A model generated the notes under the pieces. The model ran no database searches, was not told where the DNA came from, and saw only the letters and a program-made list of their open reading frames with translations. The position numbers were made by a program, and so were the translations under genes. Below are positions 1-7,863 of a DNA stretch of 64,000 nt, piece after piece. Positions within the stretch are counted from its first letter, which is position 1; each line of letters starts with the position of its first letter. The DNA is from Mucilaginibacter sp. (lineage in GTDB: Bacteria > Bacteroidota > Bacteroidia > Sphingobacteriales > Sphingobacteriaceae): the NCBI RefSeq assembly GCF_025362475.1, contig NZ_JANYGH010000025.1, forward strand, positions 1 through 64,000, read 5' to 3'.

Positions 1-212
1 AACCAACCTAACCAACCTAACCAACCTAACCAACCTAACCAACCTAACCAACCTAACCAACCTAACCAACCTAACCAACCTAACCAACCTAACCAACCTA
101 ACCTAACCAACCTAACCAACCTAACCAACCTAACCAACCTAACCTAACCAACCTAACCTAACCAACCTAACCAACCTAACCAACCTAACCAGCCTAACCA
201 ACCTAACCAACT
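1..212. repeat. 9-bp tandem repeat array (AACCAACCT)n upstream of recF
   Basis: About 23 head-to-tail copies of AACCAACCT, with three shortened 5-bp AACCT units and one A-to-G variant near 191. The array runs from the window edge, so its true length is unknown. It stops about 45 bp before the recF promoter element. The 5-bp units shift the reading frame, so it is unlikely to code for protein. The strand asymmetry (C and A on one strand) resembles telomere-type repeats, but nothing else suggests a chromosome end. Confidence 0.95.
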
Positions 213-255
213 TAATATTCCATTTGCAAATCAATTCAAACCAAGCCAAAAACCT

Positions 256-263
256 TACCTTTG
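256..263 (+). promoter_or_regulatory. Bacteroidota -7 element TACCTTTG for recF
   Basis: An exact match to the Bacteroidota -7 consensus TAnnTTTG. The recF ATG is 8 bp downstream, so transcription would start at or within a base or two of the start codon, giving a leaderless or nearly leaderless mRNA. A TTTG lies at 223-226, but its 29-bp spacing is longer than the usual -33 distance. Confidence 0.6.
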
Positions 264-270
264 TAACCCC

Positions 271-1371
271 ATGTATTTGCAGCAACTATCAGTTATTAAT
301 TTTAAAAATTACGAAGAGGCCGAACTTGTTTTTAGTGAGGGTGTTAATGCTTTTACAGGTAATAATGGCGCGGGTAAAACTAACCTGCTCGATGCTATAC
401 ATTACTTATCTTTATGTAAGAGTTATTTTAACCCGATAGATAGCCAGCAAATAAAACAGGGGACTGATTTTTTTATAATTACCGGGCTTTTTAACAAAAA
501 CCAACAGAACGAAGCCGTTGCCTGTTCTGTAAAACGGAACCAGAAAAAGCAGTTTAAGCGTAATAAAAAAGACTATCAGCGCCTGGCAGATCATATTGGT
601 TTATTACCGCTGGTGATGATATCGCCGTATGATACCAGTATTATTACCGAGGGGAGTGAGGAGCGCCGTAAGTTTATTGATAACGTAATATCGCAAACGG
701 ATAACCATTACCTGGATGAATTGATTACCTATAATAAGGTGTTGGCTAACCGCAATGCCTTGTTAAAATTGATAGCCGATACCGGCCGTTATGATCCTCA
801 TTTGCTGGAGGTGCTTGATGAGCAGTTGGTACTATCGGGCAATAGGATATATGAGCGGCGCAAAGCTTTTATGGAGGGTTTTACTGCTATTTTTAATAAG
901 CATTATAGCTTTATAAGTGACGATGCCGAACTGGTTGAACTGGTGTATGAGTCGCAATTAATTCATGACGACTTTGCCGCATTGCTAAAAAAGACGGTTG
1001 AGCGGGATAGGGTGCTGGAGCGTACTACGGTGGGGATTCATAAAGACGACCTGCAGTTTGGCATTCACGGTATGGCCATGAAAAAGTTTGGATCGCAGGG
1101 GCAGCAAAAATCCTTTTTAATAGCGCTTAAGCTGGCGCAATACACTTTCCTGTACCAGCAAAAAGGATTTAAACCATTGCTGTTGCTTGATGATATTTTT
1201 GATAAACTTGATGATGAGCGTGTTACCAAGTTGATGAAGATGGTAAGTAATAACGATTTTGGGCAGGTGTTTATTACGGATACCAGTGTGAGCCGTGTGG
1301 AGCAGATATTTGCTAAAATAACTGTGGATGTAAAATTGTTTAATGTAACTAAAGGAGCTATCGATGCGTAA
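271..1371 (+). CDS. recF: DNA replication and repair protein RecF
   Basis: RecF is a cytosolic SMC-like ATPase that loads RecA at single-strand gaps together with RecO and RecR. The 366-aa protein has the usual family length. Visible motifs are a Walker A at residues 30-37 (GNNGAGKT), an ABC-type signature around the GSQGQQKS segment near residue 275, and a Walker B LLLLDDIFDKLD near residue 305. The ATG lies 8 bp after a -7 element and I see no better start. The 3' end overlaps the next gene by 8 bp, so the two are translationally coupled. In many Bacteroidota recF stands apart from dnaA and is paired with this DUF721 gene, as here. Confidence 0.97.
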   Translation: MYLQQLSVINFKNYEEAELVFSEGVNAFTGNNGAGKTNLLDAIHYLSLCKSYFNPIDSQQIKQGTDFFIITGLFNKNQQNEAVACSVKRNQKKQFKRNKKDYQRLADHIGLLPLVMISPYDTSIITEGSEERRKFIDNVISQTDNHYLDELITYNKVLANRNALLKLIADTGRYDPHLLEVLDEQLVLSGNRIYERRKAFMEGFTAIFNKHYSFISDDAELVELVYESQLIHDDFAALLKKTVERDRVLERTTVGIHKDDLQFGIHGMAMKKFGSQGQQKSFLIALKLAQYTFLYQQKGFKPLLLLDDIFDKLDDERVTKLMKMVSNNDFGQVFITDTSVSRVEQIFAKITVDVKLFNVTKGAIDA

Positions 1372-1654
1372 AACTAACGACAAACCATTAAAAGAAGCCA
1401 TTGAGCAGATGCTTAATGTATATAAAATTAAGCGCCGGTATGATGAAACGGCCGTTGTGGCAGCATGGCCCGAGCTGGTGGGCAAATCGGTAGCCAACCG
1501 TACCAAGGAATTGTTTATAAGAGACAGGAAATTGTTTCTGCGGATAGAATCGTCGGTTATAAAAAACGAATTGATGATGATACGTACCCAGATAATTGAT
1601 AAGATAAACGAAGAGGCAAAGGGGATTTTAATAACAGAGATTATCTTTTTATAA
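1364..1654 (+). CDS. DUF721 (DciA-like) protein
   Basis: A 96-aa protein of the DUF721 family, which includes DciA, a loader or partner of the replicative helicase DnaB in bacteria that lack DnaC. The family core is visible: an N-terminal helix (LKEAIEQMLNVYKIKRRYDE), an AAWPELVGKSVANRT segment and a C-terminal beta-alpha unit with LFLRIESSVIKNEL. The start codon lies inside the recF stop region (ATGCGTAA), giving an 8-bp overlap. Coupling to recF suggests a replication or repair role. The DciA function is inferred from the family and not shown for this short Bacteroidota form. Confidence 0.85.
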   Translation: MRKTNDKPLKEAIEQMLNVYKIKRRYDETAVVAAWPELVGKSVANRTKELFIRDRKLFLRIESSVIKNELMMIRTQIIDKINEEAKGILITEIIFL

Positions 1655-1669
1655 ATTCAGGCATAAAAA

Positions 1670-1686
1670 AACCGGTGTTCCCGGTT
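1670..1686 (-). terminator. Hairpin terminator, strongest on the minus strand
   Basis: Inverted repeat AACCGG-tgttc-CCGGTT. On the minus strand it is followed by a run of T (the A-run at 1665-1670), which makes it a good intrinsic terminator for the small membrane-protein gene at 1731-1940. On the plus strand the T-run is weak, though it may still help end the recF operon. Confidence 0.6.
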
Positions 1687-1730
1687 AAATAGTGTTTTTA
1701 TAAAAAAGCCCGCTGGCGTTGCAGGAGTGA

Positions 1731-1940
1731 TTATCTGCCTCTTGAAAAACGAAAATTACGGGAACGTACATGTTGTTTTATGCCCATATCATCGGTTATG
1801 AGCGAGTATACAAAAATAAATACTCCTGGAATTATAAAGGCTAACTGCACTTCGGGGTGAACCCTGTAAAGCAATATGGAAGCTGTAATTAAACACACCA
1901 CTACAAGGGCGTAAATGATTGATTTTAATAACAGTTTCAT
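1731..1940 (-). CDS. Small two-helix membrane protein
   Basis: A 69-aa protein I do not recognise. It has two hydrophobic segments, about residues 5-25 and 32-48, joined by a short RVHPEVQ loop, and a basic Arg-rich tail (HVRSRNFRFSRGR) likely to be cytoplasmic. It stands alone on the minus strand, between the convergent recF operon and ndk, with its own terminator at 1670-1686. The coding-like composition and clean hairpin favour a real gene. No function can be assigned. Confidence 0.6.
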   Translation of the reverse strand: MKLLLKSIIYALVVVCLITASILLYRVHPEVQLAFIIPGVFIFVYSLITDDMGIKQHVRSRNFRFSRGR

Positions 1941-2100
1941 AATATTTATGCTTTAGAAGGAAAAGGTTACGTTTAATTTTAATGCGAGGCTAAAGTAAAC
2001 CCCGTTTGGTAAAGTTACAAACCTTAAAATCAAATAACAAACAAACAACTAAATAATTTACGGATGTAATATTGATGTTACACCCGTAAATTGTTGATTG

Positions 2101-2520
2101 TTAGAATTTTTCGAAAGCCGAGAAGAAGAAGCTGCCTTCAAGAGCGGCGTTTTCATCAGAATCTGATCCGTGAACGGCGTTTGCATCAATTGATTTTGCA
2201 AACAAGTTGCGGATGGTGCCTTCTTCTGCTTTAGCAGGATCAGTTGCGCCAATCAGCTTGCGGAAATCTTCAATTGCATTGTCTTTCTCCAATATAGCAG
2301 CTACGATGGGGCCAGATGACATAAAGCTAACCAGGTCTTTATAAAAAGGACGCTCTTTGTGTACTTCATAAAACTGACCAGCTTTTTCCGGGCTTAAATA
2401 AGTGTATTTAAGCGCGATGATTTTAAAGCCGCTTTTGGTTATTTTATCTACAATTGCACCAATATGCCCGTTTGCTACAGCATCGGGCTTTATCATGGTA
2501 AAGGTTCTGTTAGTTGCCAT
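2101..2520 (-). CDS. ndk: Nucleoside diphosphate kinase
   Basis: Transfers the gamma phosphate between nucleoside tri- and diphosphates to balance NTP and dNTP pools in the cytosol. The 139-aa length is typical. Motifs seen are the N-terminal [10 protein letters not shown] strand, the KERPFY segment, and the active-site NAVHGSDS with the phosphorylated His at residue 117. It is a single-gene unit with its own promoter (2619-2626), divergent from the DHH phosphoesterase gene. Confidence 0.97.
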   Translation of the reverse strand: MATNRTFTMIKPDAVANGHIGAIVDKITKSGFKIIALKYTYLSPEKAGQFYEVHKERPFYKDLVSFMSSGPIVAAILEKDNAIEDFRKLIGATDPAKAEEGTIRNLFAKSIDANAVHGSDSDENAALEGSFFFSAFEKF

Positions 2521-2618
2521 TATTTTTAATTGTTTCTTTGTGGGTAATGTTTATCGCAAGCATATTCTATTGTTTAGAAGTAGCTTATGATATTTTATCT
2601 GTTTGTTTAAAATTGGCG

Positions 2619-2626
2619 CAAAAGTA
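2619..2626 (-). promoter_or_regulatory. -7 element TACTTTTG for ndk
   Basis: On the minus strand this reads TACTTTTG, an exact TAnnTTTG match about 100 bp upstream of the ndk ATG. It sits back to back with the promoter of the divergent DHH gene. Confidence 0.55.
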
Positions 2627-2672
2627 GCGTTTTACATCTGTATGATAAAGCTTTTTGAATTAAATTAGATGG

Positions 2673-2701
2673 TTTGTATTTAATTTATTTATTTAGCTTT
2701 G
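2673..2701 (+). promoter_or_regulatory. Full -33/-7 promoter of the DHH phosphoesterase gene
   Basis: TTTG at 2673-2676, a 17-bp spacer, then TAGCTTTG at 2694-2701. This is the most complete match to the Bacteroidota promoter consensus in the window. The ATG at 2721 leaves a leader of about 12 nt. Confidence 0.65.
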
Positions 2702-2720
2702 CAACTCTTTTTTAAAATTG

Positions 2721-3731
2721 ATGTTAGATTTAGCCGCGCTTAAGGAACTTTTAGCAAGCCCTCAAAAAATAGTGATCACTACCCATCATAAACCTGATGG
2801 AGATGCTATGGGTTCGTCTTTAGGTTTATATAATTATTTAATACAGCAGGGGCACCATGCCACCGTTGTTGCGCCTACCGATTACCCCGACTTTTTAAGC
2901 TGGATGCCCGGCAACGATGGGGTAATTATATATACCGAGCAACCTGAAAAGGCTGCCACGCTTATTGCCAATGCAGCGCTTATATTTTGCCTTGATTTTA
3001 ATGCTTTAGGCCGTATTAACGAAATGGGAGCTTTGGTTGGCGAGAGCAAGGCCTATAAAATAATGATTGATCATCACCTTGAGCCCGAGGATTTTGACGA
3101 TTACAGGCATTGGAATATAAATGCCTGCGCAACTGCTCAGCTTATTTATGATTTTATAGTTAATGAGCTGCATCATCAAGAACTGGTGAATAAAGATGTG
3201 GCTACCTGCCTTTATACAGGCATCATGACCGATTCTGCCTCATTCCGCCTGCCAAATACAACATCAACCGTACACCGCATAGTAGCCGACCTGATTGATG
3301 CAGGCGCTGTTAACTGGCGGATACATGAATTAGTATACAATAGCGCGTCAGAAAGCCGTTTAAGGTTCCTGGGGCATTGCCTTGCAAACTGCCTTGAAGT
3401 TTTGCCCGAATACAATACGGCCATAATATCCGTTAATAAAGAAGACTTGGAGAAATACGATGTTGATACCGGCGATACGGAGGGCATTGTAAACTATGCG
3501 CTATCAATGGCCAGCATTAAGTTAGCTGCGTTTATAGTAGAGCGTAAGGATAAGGTAAAGCTTTCGTTACGTTCAAAAGGAGAATTCCCCGCAAATGAAA
3601 TTTGTAAAAAATATTTTGGTGGTGGCGGTCACCGCAATGCGGCCGGCGGATTCTCAACAGATAGCCTTGAACAGGTTGTGCAACAATTTAAAACCCTATT
3701 ACCCGAATATAAAAAACTATTAAAACAATAA
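2721..3731 (+). CDS. DHH/DHHA1 phosphoesterase (NrnA-like oligoribonuclease/pAp phosphatase family)
   Basis: A 336-aa cytosolic metal-dependent phosphoesterase of the NrnA group, which degrades short RNA and sometimes dephosphorylates pAp. The DHH domain shows HHKPDGDAMGSS near residue 22, a CLDFN metal-binding segment and the DHH triad in MIDHHLEPED near residue 115. The C-terminal DHHA1 domain has the nucleic-acid-binding GGGGHRNAAGG near residue 305. The ATG at 2721 is preferred over the TTG one codon earlier. It is followed with one base between by the FKBP lipoprotein gene, so the two may be co-transcribed. NrnA versus a cyclic-dinucleotide-hydrolysing relative cannot be settled from sequence alone. 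Confidence 0.9.
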   Translation: MLDLAALKELLASPQKIVITTHHKPDGDAMGSSLGLYNYLIQQGHHATVVAPTDYPDFLSWMPGNDGVIIYTEQPEKAATLIANAALIFCLDFNALGRINEMGALVGESKAYKIMIDHHLEPEDFDDYRHWNINACATAQLIYDFIVNELHHQELVNKDVATCLYTGIMTDSASFRLPNTTSTVHRIVADLIDAGAVNWRIHELVYNSASESRLRFLGHCLANCLEVLPEYNTAIISVNKEDLEKYDVDTGDTEGIVNYALSMASIKLAAFIVERKDKVKLSLRSKGEFPANEICKKYFGGGGHRNAAGGFSTDSLEQVVQQFKTLLPEYKKLLKQ

Positions 3732-3732
3732 A

Positions 3733-4698
3733 ATGAAACAAAAATTAATGTTCTTAGCCATTGCTGCAATTGGATTTGCAAGTTGTAACGGCGGCTTTAA
3801 AAAAGGAGATGCAGGCTTGCTTTACAACATCCACACCTCAAAAGGTGGTGTGCATATTAAAGAAGGCGATTTCGTGAGTCTTAACATGGTTGTAAAAACC
3901 GATGGCGACTCCATATTGGTTAACAGCTACGAAGCAGGCAGGCCTATTATTATGCCAATGCCAAAACCACAATCAAAAGGTGACGTATACGCAGGTATTG
4001 AAATGCTTGGCGAAGGCGATAGCGCTACATTTAAAGTAGCTACTGATTCTATATTTAAAGGCGGTCAGCAGCGTCCACCAAACATTAAAGGTAAATTTTT
4101 AATCTTCCAGGTTAACATCAATAAAGTAATTGCCAAAGGCGCGCTTACTGAGCAGGTTTTCCGCGGCAGGGTTACCGATTATTTAAAAACCCTTACTGAT
4201 GTAATGAAAAACCAGGAGCCAGGTAAGATCAAAAAATACATTGCTGATCATAACTTAAAAACTACTAAAACTCCATCAGGTTTAAATTATGTGATCACTA
4301 CACCAGGTACTGGTCCGGTACCAGCAGTTGGCGATACCGCAGTTGTAAATTACACAGGCAGGCTTCCAAATGGTAAAATATTTGAAACCAGCGTTAAAGA
4401 AGTAGCCATTAAAGAAAAACAACCTATGGAGCCAGGTCGTCAATACGCGCCTATCCGTATCCCTGTTGGCCAGGGTAAAGTAATACCAGGTTGGGATGAA
4501 GGCTTGCAATTGATGAACAAAGGTTCGAAAATTGTTTTAGTTATCCCTTCTGATATCGCTTATAAAGAACAAGGTGTAGGCCCAATTGGTCCATACACGC
4601 CAATTGTTTTTGAAATGGAAATGGTTGATATTGTTCACCCGAATCCAAACGCGCCAAAACCGGTTATGCCGCAGATGGCTCCACCAACAACAAGGTAA
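3733..4698 (+). CDS. FKBP-type peptidyl-prolyl cis-trans isomerase, lipoprotein
   Basis: A 321-aa isomerase that should act on proteins outside the cytoplasm. It has a lipoprotein signal with lipobox FASC (lipid-modified Cys at residue 18). The N-terminal half (about 25-145) looks like a degenerate FKBP-like domain. The C-terminal half is a canonical FKBP core: GDTAVVNYTGRLPNGKIFE, then VIPGWDEGLQLM and a Pro/Gly-rich loop before FEMEMVDI. It begins one base after the DHH gene and is followed by a strong terminator. The next gene is a paralogue with the same two-part layout, so this is a tandem duplication. Confidence 0.93.
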   Translation: MKQKLMFLAIAAIGFASCNGGFKKGDAGLLYNIHTSKGGVHIKEGDFVSLNMVVKTDGDSILVNSYEAGRPIIMPMPKPQSKGDVYAGIEMLGEGDSATFKVATDSIFKGGQQRPPNIKGKFLIFQVNINKVIAKGALTEQVFRGRVTDYLKTLTDVMKNQEPGKIKKYIADHNLKTTKTPSGLNYVITTPGTGPVPAVGDTAVVNYTGRLPNGKIFETSVKEVAIKEKQPMEPGRQYAPIRIPVGQGKVIPGWDEGLQLMNKGSKIVLVIPSDIAYKEQGVGPIGPYTPIVFEMEMVDIVHPNPNAPKPVMPQMAPPTTR

Positions 4699-4715
4699 TT
4701 AAAAAGAATTTTTAC

Positions 4716-4750
4716 AGCCTTCCTGACAACCTGTCGGGAAGGCTTTTTTA
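4716..4750 (+). terminator. Intrinsic terminator after the first FKBP gene
   Basis: The stem GCCTTCCTGACA pairs with TGTCGGGAAGGC (one G-U pair) and is followed by TTTTTTATTTTT. The next ATG (4760) begins only about 10 bp after the T-run. Confidence 0.9.
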
Positions 4751-4759
4751 TTTTTATTT

Positions 4760-5749
4760 ATGAAAAGCATTTTTTATTTCTTAACCCCCCTGTTGGGGAT
4801 AGCTACTTTAGCCGCTCATGCGCAAGGTGGTTTACAAACTACAGCCAAAGGTGTGCAATGCCAGATATTTACCCATAACCCTGGCGAAAAGGTAAAACAG
4901 AACGATGTAATCACCTTTCATTACATCCAGAAAACTGATAAGGATTCTGTTTTATTTAGTTCATACGTAGCGGGTCATACCGTACAGGCGCAGATCCATC
5001 CTTCTCAGAATGTAGCCGATTTAATGGATATATTTCCTTTGCTTGCCCTTAATGATAGCGCCATGGTAAAGGTACCTACCGATTCTATTTTTAAAGGACA
5101 TGAAGAGGCCCGCCCTCCGTTTTTTCCTAAAAGCAGCTATTTAACCTTTATTATTAAGATAACTAAGGTGCAATCGTTAGAAGCGGCTATGGCAGAAAGA
5201 ACTGCAGCAGGTGAAAAACTAAAACAACAGGAAGCTACTGATGTCAATGCCTATATTGCTGCTAATAAGCTTGCGCTTGTTACTACAGCTTCGGGTTTGA
5301 AATATACAGTTACAAAGCCCTCGGCGCTACGCAAGGCCTTGGCTGGTGATACGGTATTGGTAAATTATGTGGGTAGTTTAATAAACGGGAAAGTTTTTGA
5401 TACCAGCATCGAGTCTGTGGCAAAAGCTTCAGGGCTTGATCAGCCGGGCAGACCATATGAGCCTATCAGCGTAGTGTTGGGTCAGGGCCAGGTAATACCG
5501 GGCTGGGACGAAGGTTTAGCCTTATTGCACGAAGGTTCAAAAGCTAAATTCGTCATTCCATCTGCCTTAGCCTATGGCGAAAAAGGTGGAGGCCAGGTTA
5601 TCCCGCCATACAGCACCCTTTTATTTGATATAGAAGTTGTAAAGGTAAAACCAGGCAAACATGCTCCTGCAGTTGCAAAACCAGGCGTTAAACATCCGGT
5701 TAAAAAAGCTGCCGGCAAAAAAACAGCCGTAAGTAAAAAGAAAAATTAA
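4760..5749 (+). CDS. FKBP-type peptidyl-prolyl cis-trans isomerase, secreted
   Basis: A 329-aa paralogue of the preceding lipoprotein. It has a Sec signal (MKSIFYFLTPLLGIATLAAHAQ) with no lipobox, so it is probably periplasmic and soluble. An N-terminal degenerate FKBP-like domain precedes the canonical one, which shows GDTVLVNYVGSLINGKVFD, VIPGWDEGLALL and IPPYSTLLFDIEVV. A Lys/Ala/Pro-rich tail of about 30 residues ends SKKKN. This tail is absent from the first copy and may bind anionic envelope or nucleic-acid material. It is flanked on both sides by near-identical terminators, so it is probably its own transcription unit, although I see no clear -7 element. Confidence 0.93.
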   Translation: MKSIFYFLTPLLGIATLAAHAQGGLQTTAKGVQCQIFTHNPGEKVKQNDVITFHYIQKTDKDSVLFSSYVAGHTVQAQIHPSQNVADLMDIFPLLALNDSAMVKVPTDSIFKGHEEARPPFFPKSSYLTFIIKITKVQSLEAAMAERTAAGEKLKQQEATDVNAYIAANKLALVTTASGLKYTVTKPSALRKALAGDTVLVNYVGSLINGKVFDTSIESVAKASGLDQPGRPYEPISVVLGQGQVIPGWDEGLALLHEGSKAKFVIPSALAYGEKGGGQVIPPYSTLLFDIEVVKVKPGKHAPAVAKPGVKHPVKKAAGKKTAVSKKKN

Positions 5750-5755
5750 GCAAAA

Positions 5756-5786
5756 AGCCTTCCCGATAAATCGGGAAGGCTTTTTT
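5756..5786 (+). terminator. Perfect intrinsic terminator after the second FKBP gene
   Basis: A 12-bp perfect stem (AGCCTTCCCGAT / ATCGGGAAGGCT) followed by TTTTTT. The stem core (CCTTCC...GGAAGG) matches that of the terminator at 4716-4750, consistent with duplication of the gene together with its terminator. Confidence 0.93.
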
Positions 5787-5793
5787 ACTTTTG
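5786..5793 (+). promoter_or_regulatory. -7 element TACTTTTG overlapping a terminator T-run, for the TatD gene
   Basis: An exact TAnnTTTG match that begins at the last T of the upstream terminator and ends 4 bp before the ATG at 5798. A transcript started here would be leaderless or nearly so. No -33 TTTG is seen, because that space is occupied by the terminator stem. Confidence 0.45.
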
Positions 5794-5797
5794 CAGC

Positions 5798-6565
5798 ATG
5801 GTTTTAACAGATACGCATACCCACCTATACTACGAAACTATTGCCGATAAACGCGCGGCCCTGGTACAGCGCTGTATTGATAATGATATCAACAGGCTGT
5901 TTTTACCCAATGTGGATGCCGAATCGGTACCCCTGGTGTATGACCTGGTAAAAGCCTACCCCGAGCTATGTTACCCCATGCTCGGCCTGCACCCCTGCTC
6001 TGTAAAGGCCGATTGGGAGCAGGAACTGGCAGCAATAAAAGCAGCCCATCAGCAAAATAAAATATATGCCATCGGCGAAATCGGTATTGATCTGTATTGG
6101 GATAAAACATTTTTAACCGAACAGGTTGAAGCTTTCAGGCAGCAGATTAACTGGGCAAAAAGTTTAAAGCTGCCTATAGTAATACATTGCCGCGATGCCT
6201 TTAACGAGGTATACGAAGTATTGCAGCAGGAGCGTGACGAAGATCTGCGCGGTATCTTCCATTGCTTTTCGGGCAACCTGGAGCAGGCTAAACAGGTAAT
6301 TGACCTGGGCTTTTATTTGGGAATAGGTGGCGTTGTTACCTATAAAAATGCGGGTTTGGATAAAGTAGTATCTGAAATTGACTTAAAGCATATAGTTTTA
6401 GAAACAGATTCTCCGTACCTTACGCCCGTTCCGTTTCGTGGTAAACCTAATGAAAGTTCATACTTGATTTACATAGCCCAAAAGGTGGCGGATCTGCACC
6501 AAACCGGTGTGGAGGAGGTGGCTTTTATCACCACGCAAAACTCCAGGCAGGTGTTTGGTATATAA
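5798..6565 (+). CDS. TatD family metal-dependent hydrolase
   Basis: A 255-aa TIM-barrel amidohydrolase of the TatD family, cytosolic DNases or RNases with 3'-5' exonuclease activity. All metal-site landmarks are present: DTHTH at residues 5-9, GEIGIDLYWD near residue 92, IHCRDA near 128, FHCFSG near 152 and the final ETDSPYL near 205. The length is normal. It is followed by the asparaginase gene after 37 bp. A specific substrate cannot be given. Confidence 0.93.
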   Translation: MVLTDTHTHLYYETIADKRAALVQRCIDNDINRLFLPNVDAESVPLVYDLVKAYPELCYPMLGLHPCSVKADWEQELAAIKAAHQQNKIYAIGEIGIDLYWDKTFLTEQVEAFRQQINWAKSLKLPIVIHCRDAFNEVYEVLQQERDEDLRGIFHCFSGNLEQAKQVIDLGFYLGIGGVVTYKNAGLDKVVSEIDLKHIVLETDSPYLTPVPFRGKPNESSYLIYIAQKVADLHQTGVEEVAFITTQNSRQVFGI

Positions 6566-6602
6566 TAACAGCAATTGATTTAAACAGCATAAACCTTAAT
6601 TA

Positions 6603-7625
6603 ATGAGTCAGATACTGATCATTTATACCGGGGGGACAATCGGTATGATGAGTGATCCCGTAACAAAGGTGCTCAAGCCCATCAACTTTGAGCAGATAAT
6701 GGATAACGTGCCCGAGCTGGAGAAGCTTAATTGTAGAATTAAGGTGCACTCTTTTGAGGAGATCATTGATTCATCAAACATGAATCCTGAAATCTGGAGC
6801 CAACTGGCGGGCTTGATTGAGTCTAACTACGATGAAAACGACGGCTTTGTAATATTACATGGCTCAGATACCATGGCCTACACGGCATCGGCATTGAGTT
6901 TTATGCTCGAGAACCTGGAGAAGCCCATTATTTTTACCGGCTCGCAACTGCCTATAAGCGCGATACGTACCGATGCCAAGGAAAATTTAATGACCGCCAT
7001 TGAAATTGCCAAGGCCAAAAAGAATGAGCGTTCACGTGTGCCCGAGGTTTGTATCTATTTTGATTACAAATTATTTCGTGGTAACAGGGCGTTTAAATAT
7101 AATTCATCCAAATTCGAAGCTTTTCGCTCGCCAAACTATCCTATTCTGGCCGAGTCTGGCGTGCACCTGAAGTTTAATGTAAATGATATCAGGCAGCCAT
7201 TGGATGGTGAAAAATTAATTATTCATAACAACCTGGTAAGTGAAGTAGCTGTACTGAAACTGTACCCCGGCATTGGCCCCAAAGTGGTTGAAGCCATTTT
7301 AAATGCCGATGTAAGAGGCGTTGTAATGGAAACCTTTGGTGCTGGTAACACCACAACCGACAGCTGGTTTATTGATCTGCTGGAGAAAGCCATTAAAGAA
7401 GGTAAAGTTATTGTTGATATTTCCCAATGTAAAGTGGGTACCGTTGAGCTTGGCCGCTACGAAACCAGCAAGCAATTGAAGGATATAGGAGTAGCCAACG
7501 GATACGATATGACCTTTGAATCGGCCGTAACCAAAATGATGTACTTATTAGGCGAGTTTGACGATCCGGCTATGGTGAAACACTATATGGAAACGGATTT
7601 AAGGGGCGAGATTACGGTATCGTAG
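6603..7625 (+). CDS. ansA: Type I L-asparaginase (cytoplasmic)
   Basis: Hydrolyses L-asparagine to aspartate and ammonia. The 340-aa protein has no signal peptide, which fits the cytoplasmic type I enzyme. The first catalytic Thr lies in YTGGTIGM (residues 8-15), and the second Thr-Asp pair lies in HGSDTMAYTA near residue 92. A C-terminal regulatory domain of the AnsA type is present, with FGAGNTTT near residue 245. It lies 37 bp after the TatD gene on the same strand and is probably co-transcribed. The gene is followed by a spacer with a palindromic repeat element. Confidence 0.94.
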   Translation: MSQILIIYTGGTIGMMSDPVTKVLKPINFEQIMDNVPELEKLNCRIKVHSFEEIIDSSNMNPEIWSQLAGLIESNYDENDGFVILHGSDTMAYTASALSFMLENLEKPIIFTGSQLPISAIRTDAKENLMTAIEIAKAKKNERSRVPEVCIYFDYKLFRGNRAFKYNSSKFEAFRSPNYPILAESGVHLKFNVNDIRQPLDGEKLIIHNNLVSEVAVLKLYPGIGPKVVEAILNADVRGVVMETFGAGNTTTDSWFIDLLEKAIKEGKVIVDISQCKVGTVELGRYETSKQLKDIGVANGYDMTFESAVTKMMYLLGEFDDPAMVKHYMETDLRGEITVS

Positions 7626-7656
7626 GATAGGTGCCGTAAACTCCCGTTCTTCCCCA

Positions 7657-7855
7657 CGTCGTTGCGAACGAAATCCAGGGACTCTGAAGGAGAATTGACG
7701 ATTTAAAAAGTTTGTCATCCTGAACGAAGTGAAGGATCTAATCGCAGGCTGTACAGGGCGAAGAGTATGGCGGATAACAGATCCTTCACTGCGTTCAGGA
7801 TGACAAAAAGTTTTTCTGCGAACCTGTCATTGCTTCGTACCTCGACGTGTTTAAT
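7657..7855. repeat. Composite interspersed palindromic repeat, copy A
   Basis: The inner palindrome has its left arm at 7711-7740 (TTTGTCATCCTGAACGAAG...) and its right arm at 7779-7807, with about one mismatch over 29 bp. The loop contains CTGTACAGGGCGAAG. Outer sequence at 7657-7700 (GTTGCGAACG..., CTGAAGGAGAA) and 7826-7855 (CATTGCTTCGTACCTCGACG) matches the outer arms of copy F near 39.1-39.4 kb in degenerate form. It fills the spacer between two convergent genes. Confidence 0.85.
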
Positions 7856-7863
7856 TTGGACCC

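Noticed and set aside
1-212. CRISPR array or coding repeat at the left edge
   Set aside because: The unit is only 9 bp with no spacers, and the 5-bp units break any reading frame, so it is a simple tandem repeat.
1117-1506. 129-codon frame on the minus strand across the end of recF and the DUF721 gene
   Set aside because: It overlaps two well-supported genes in full and shows no domain.
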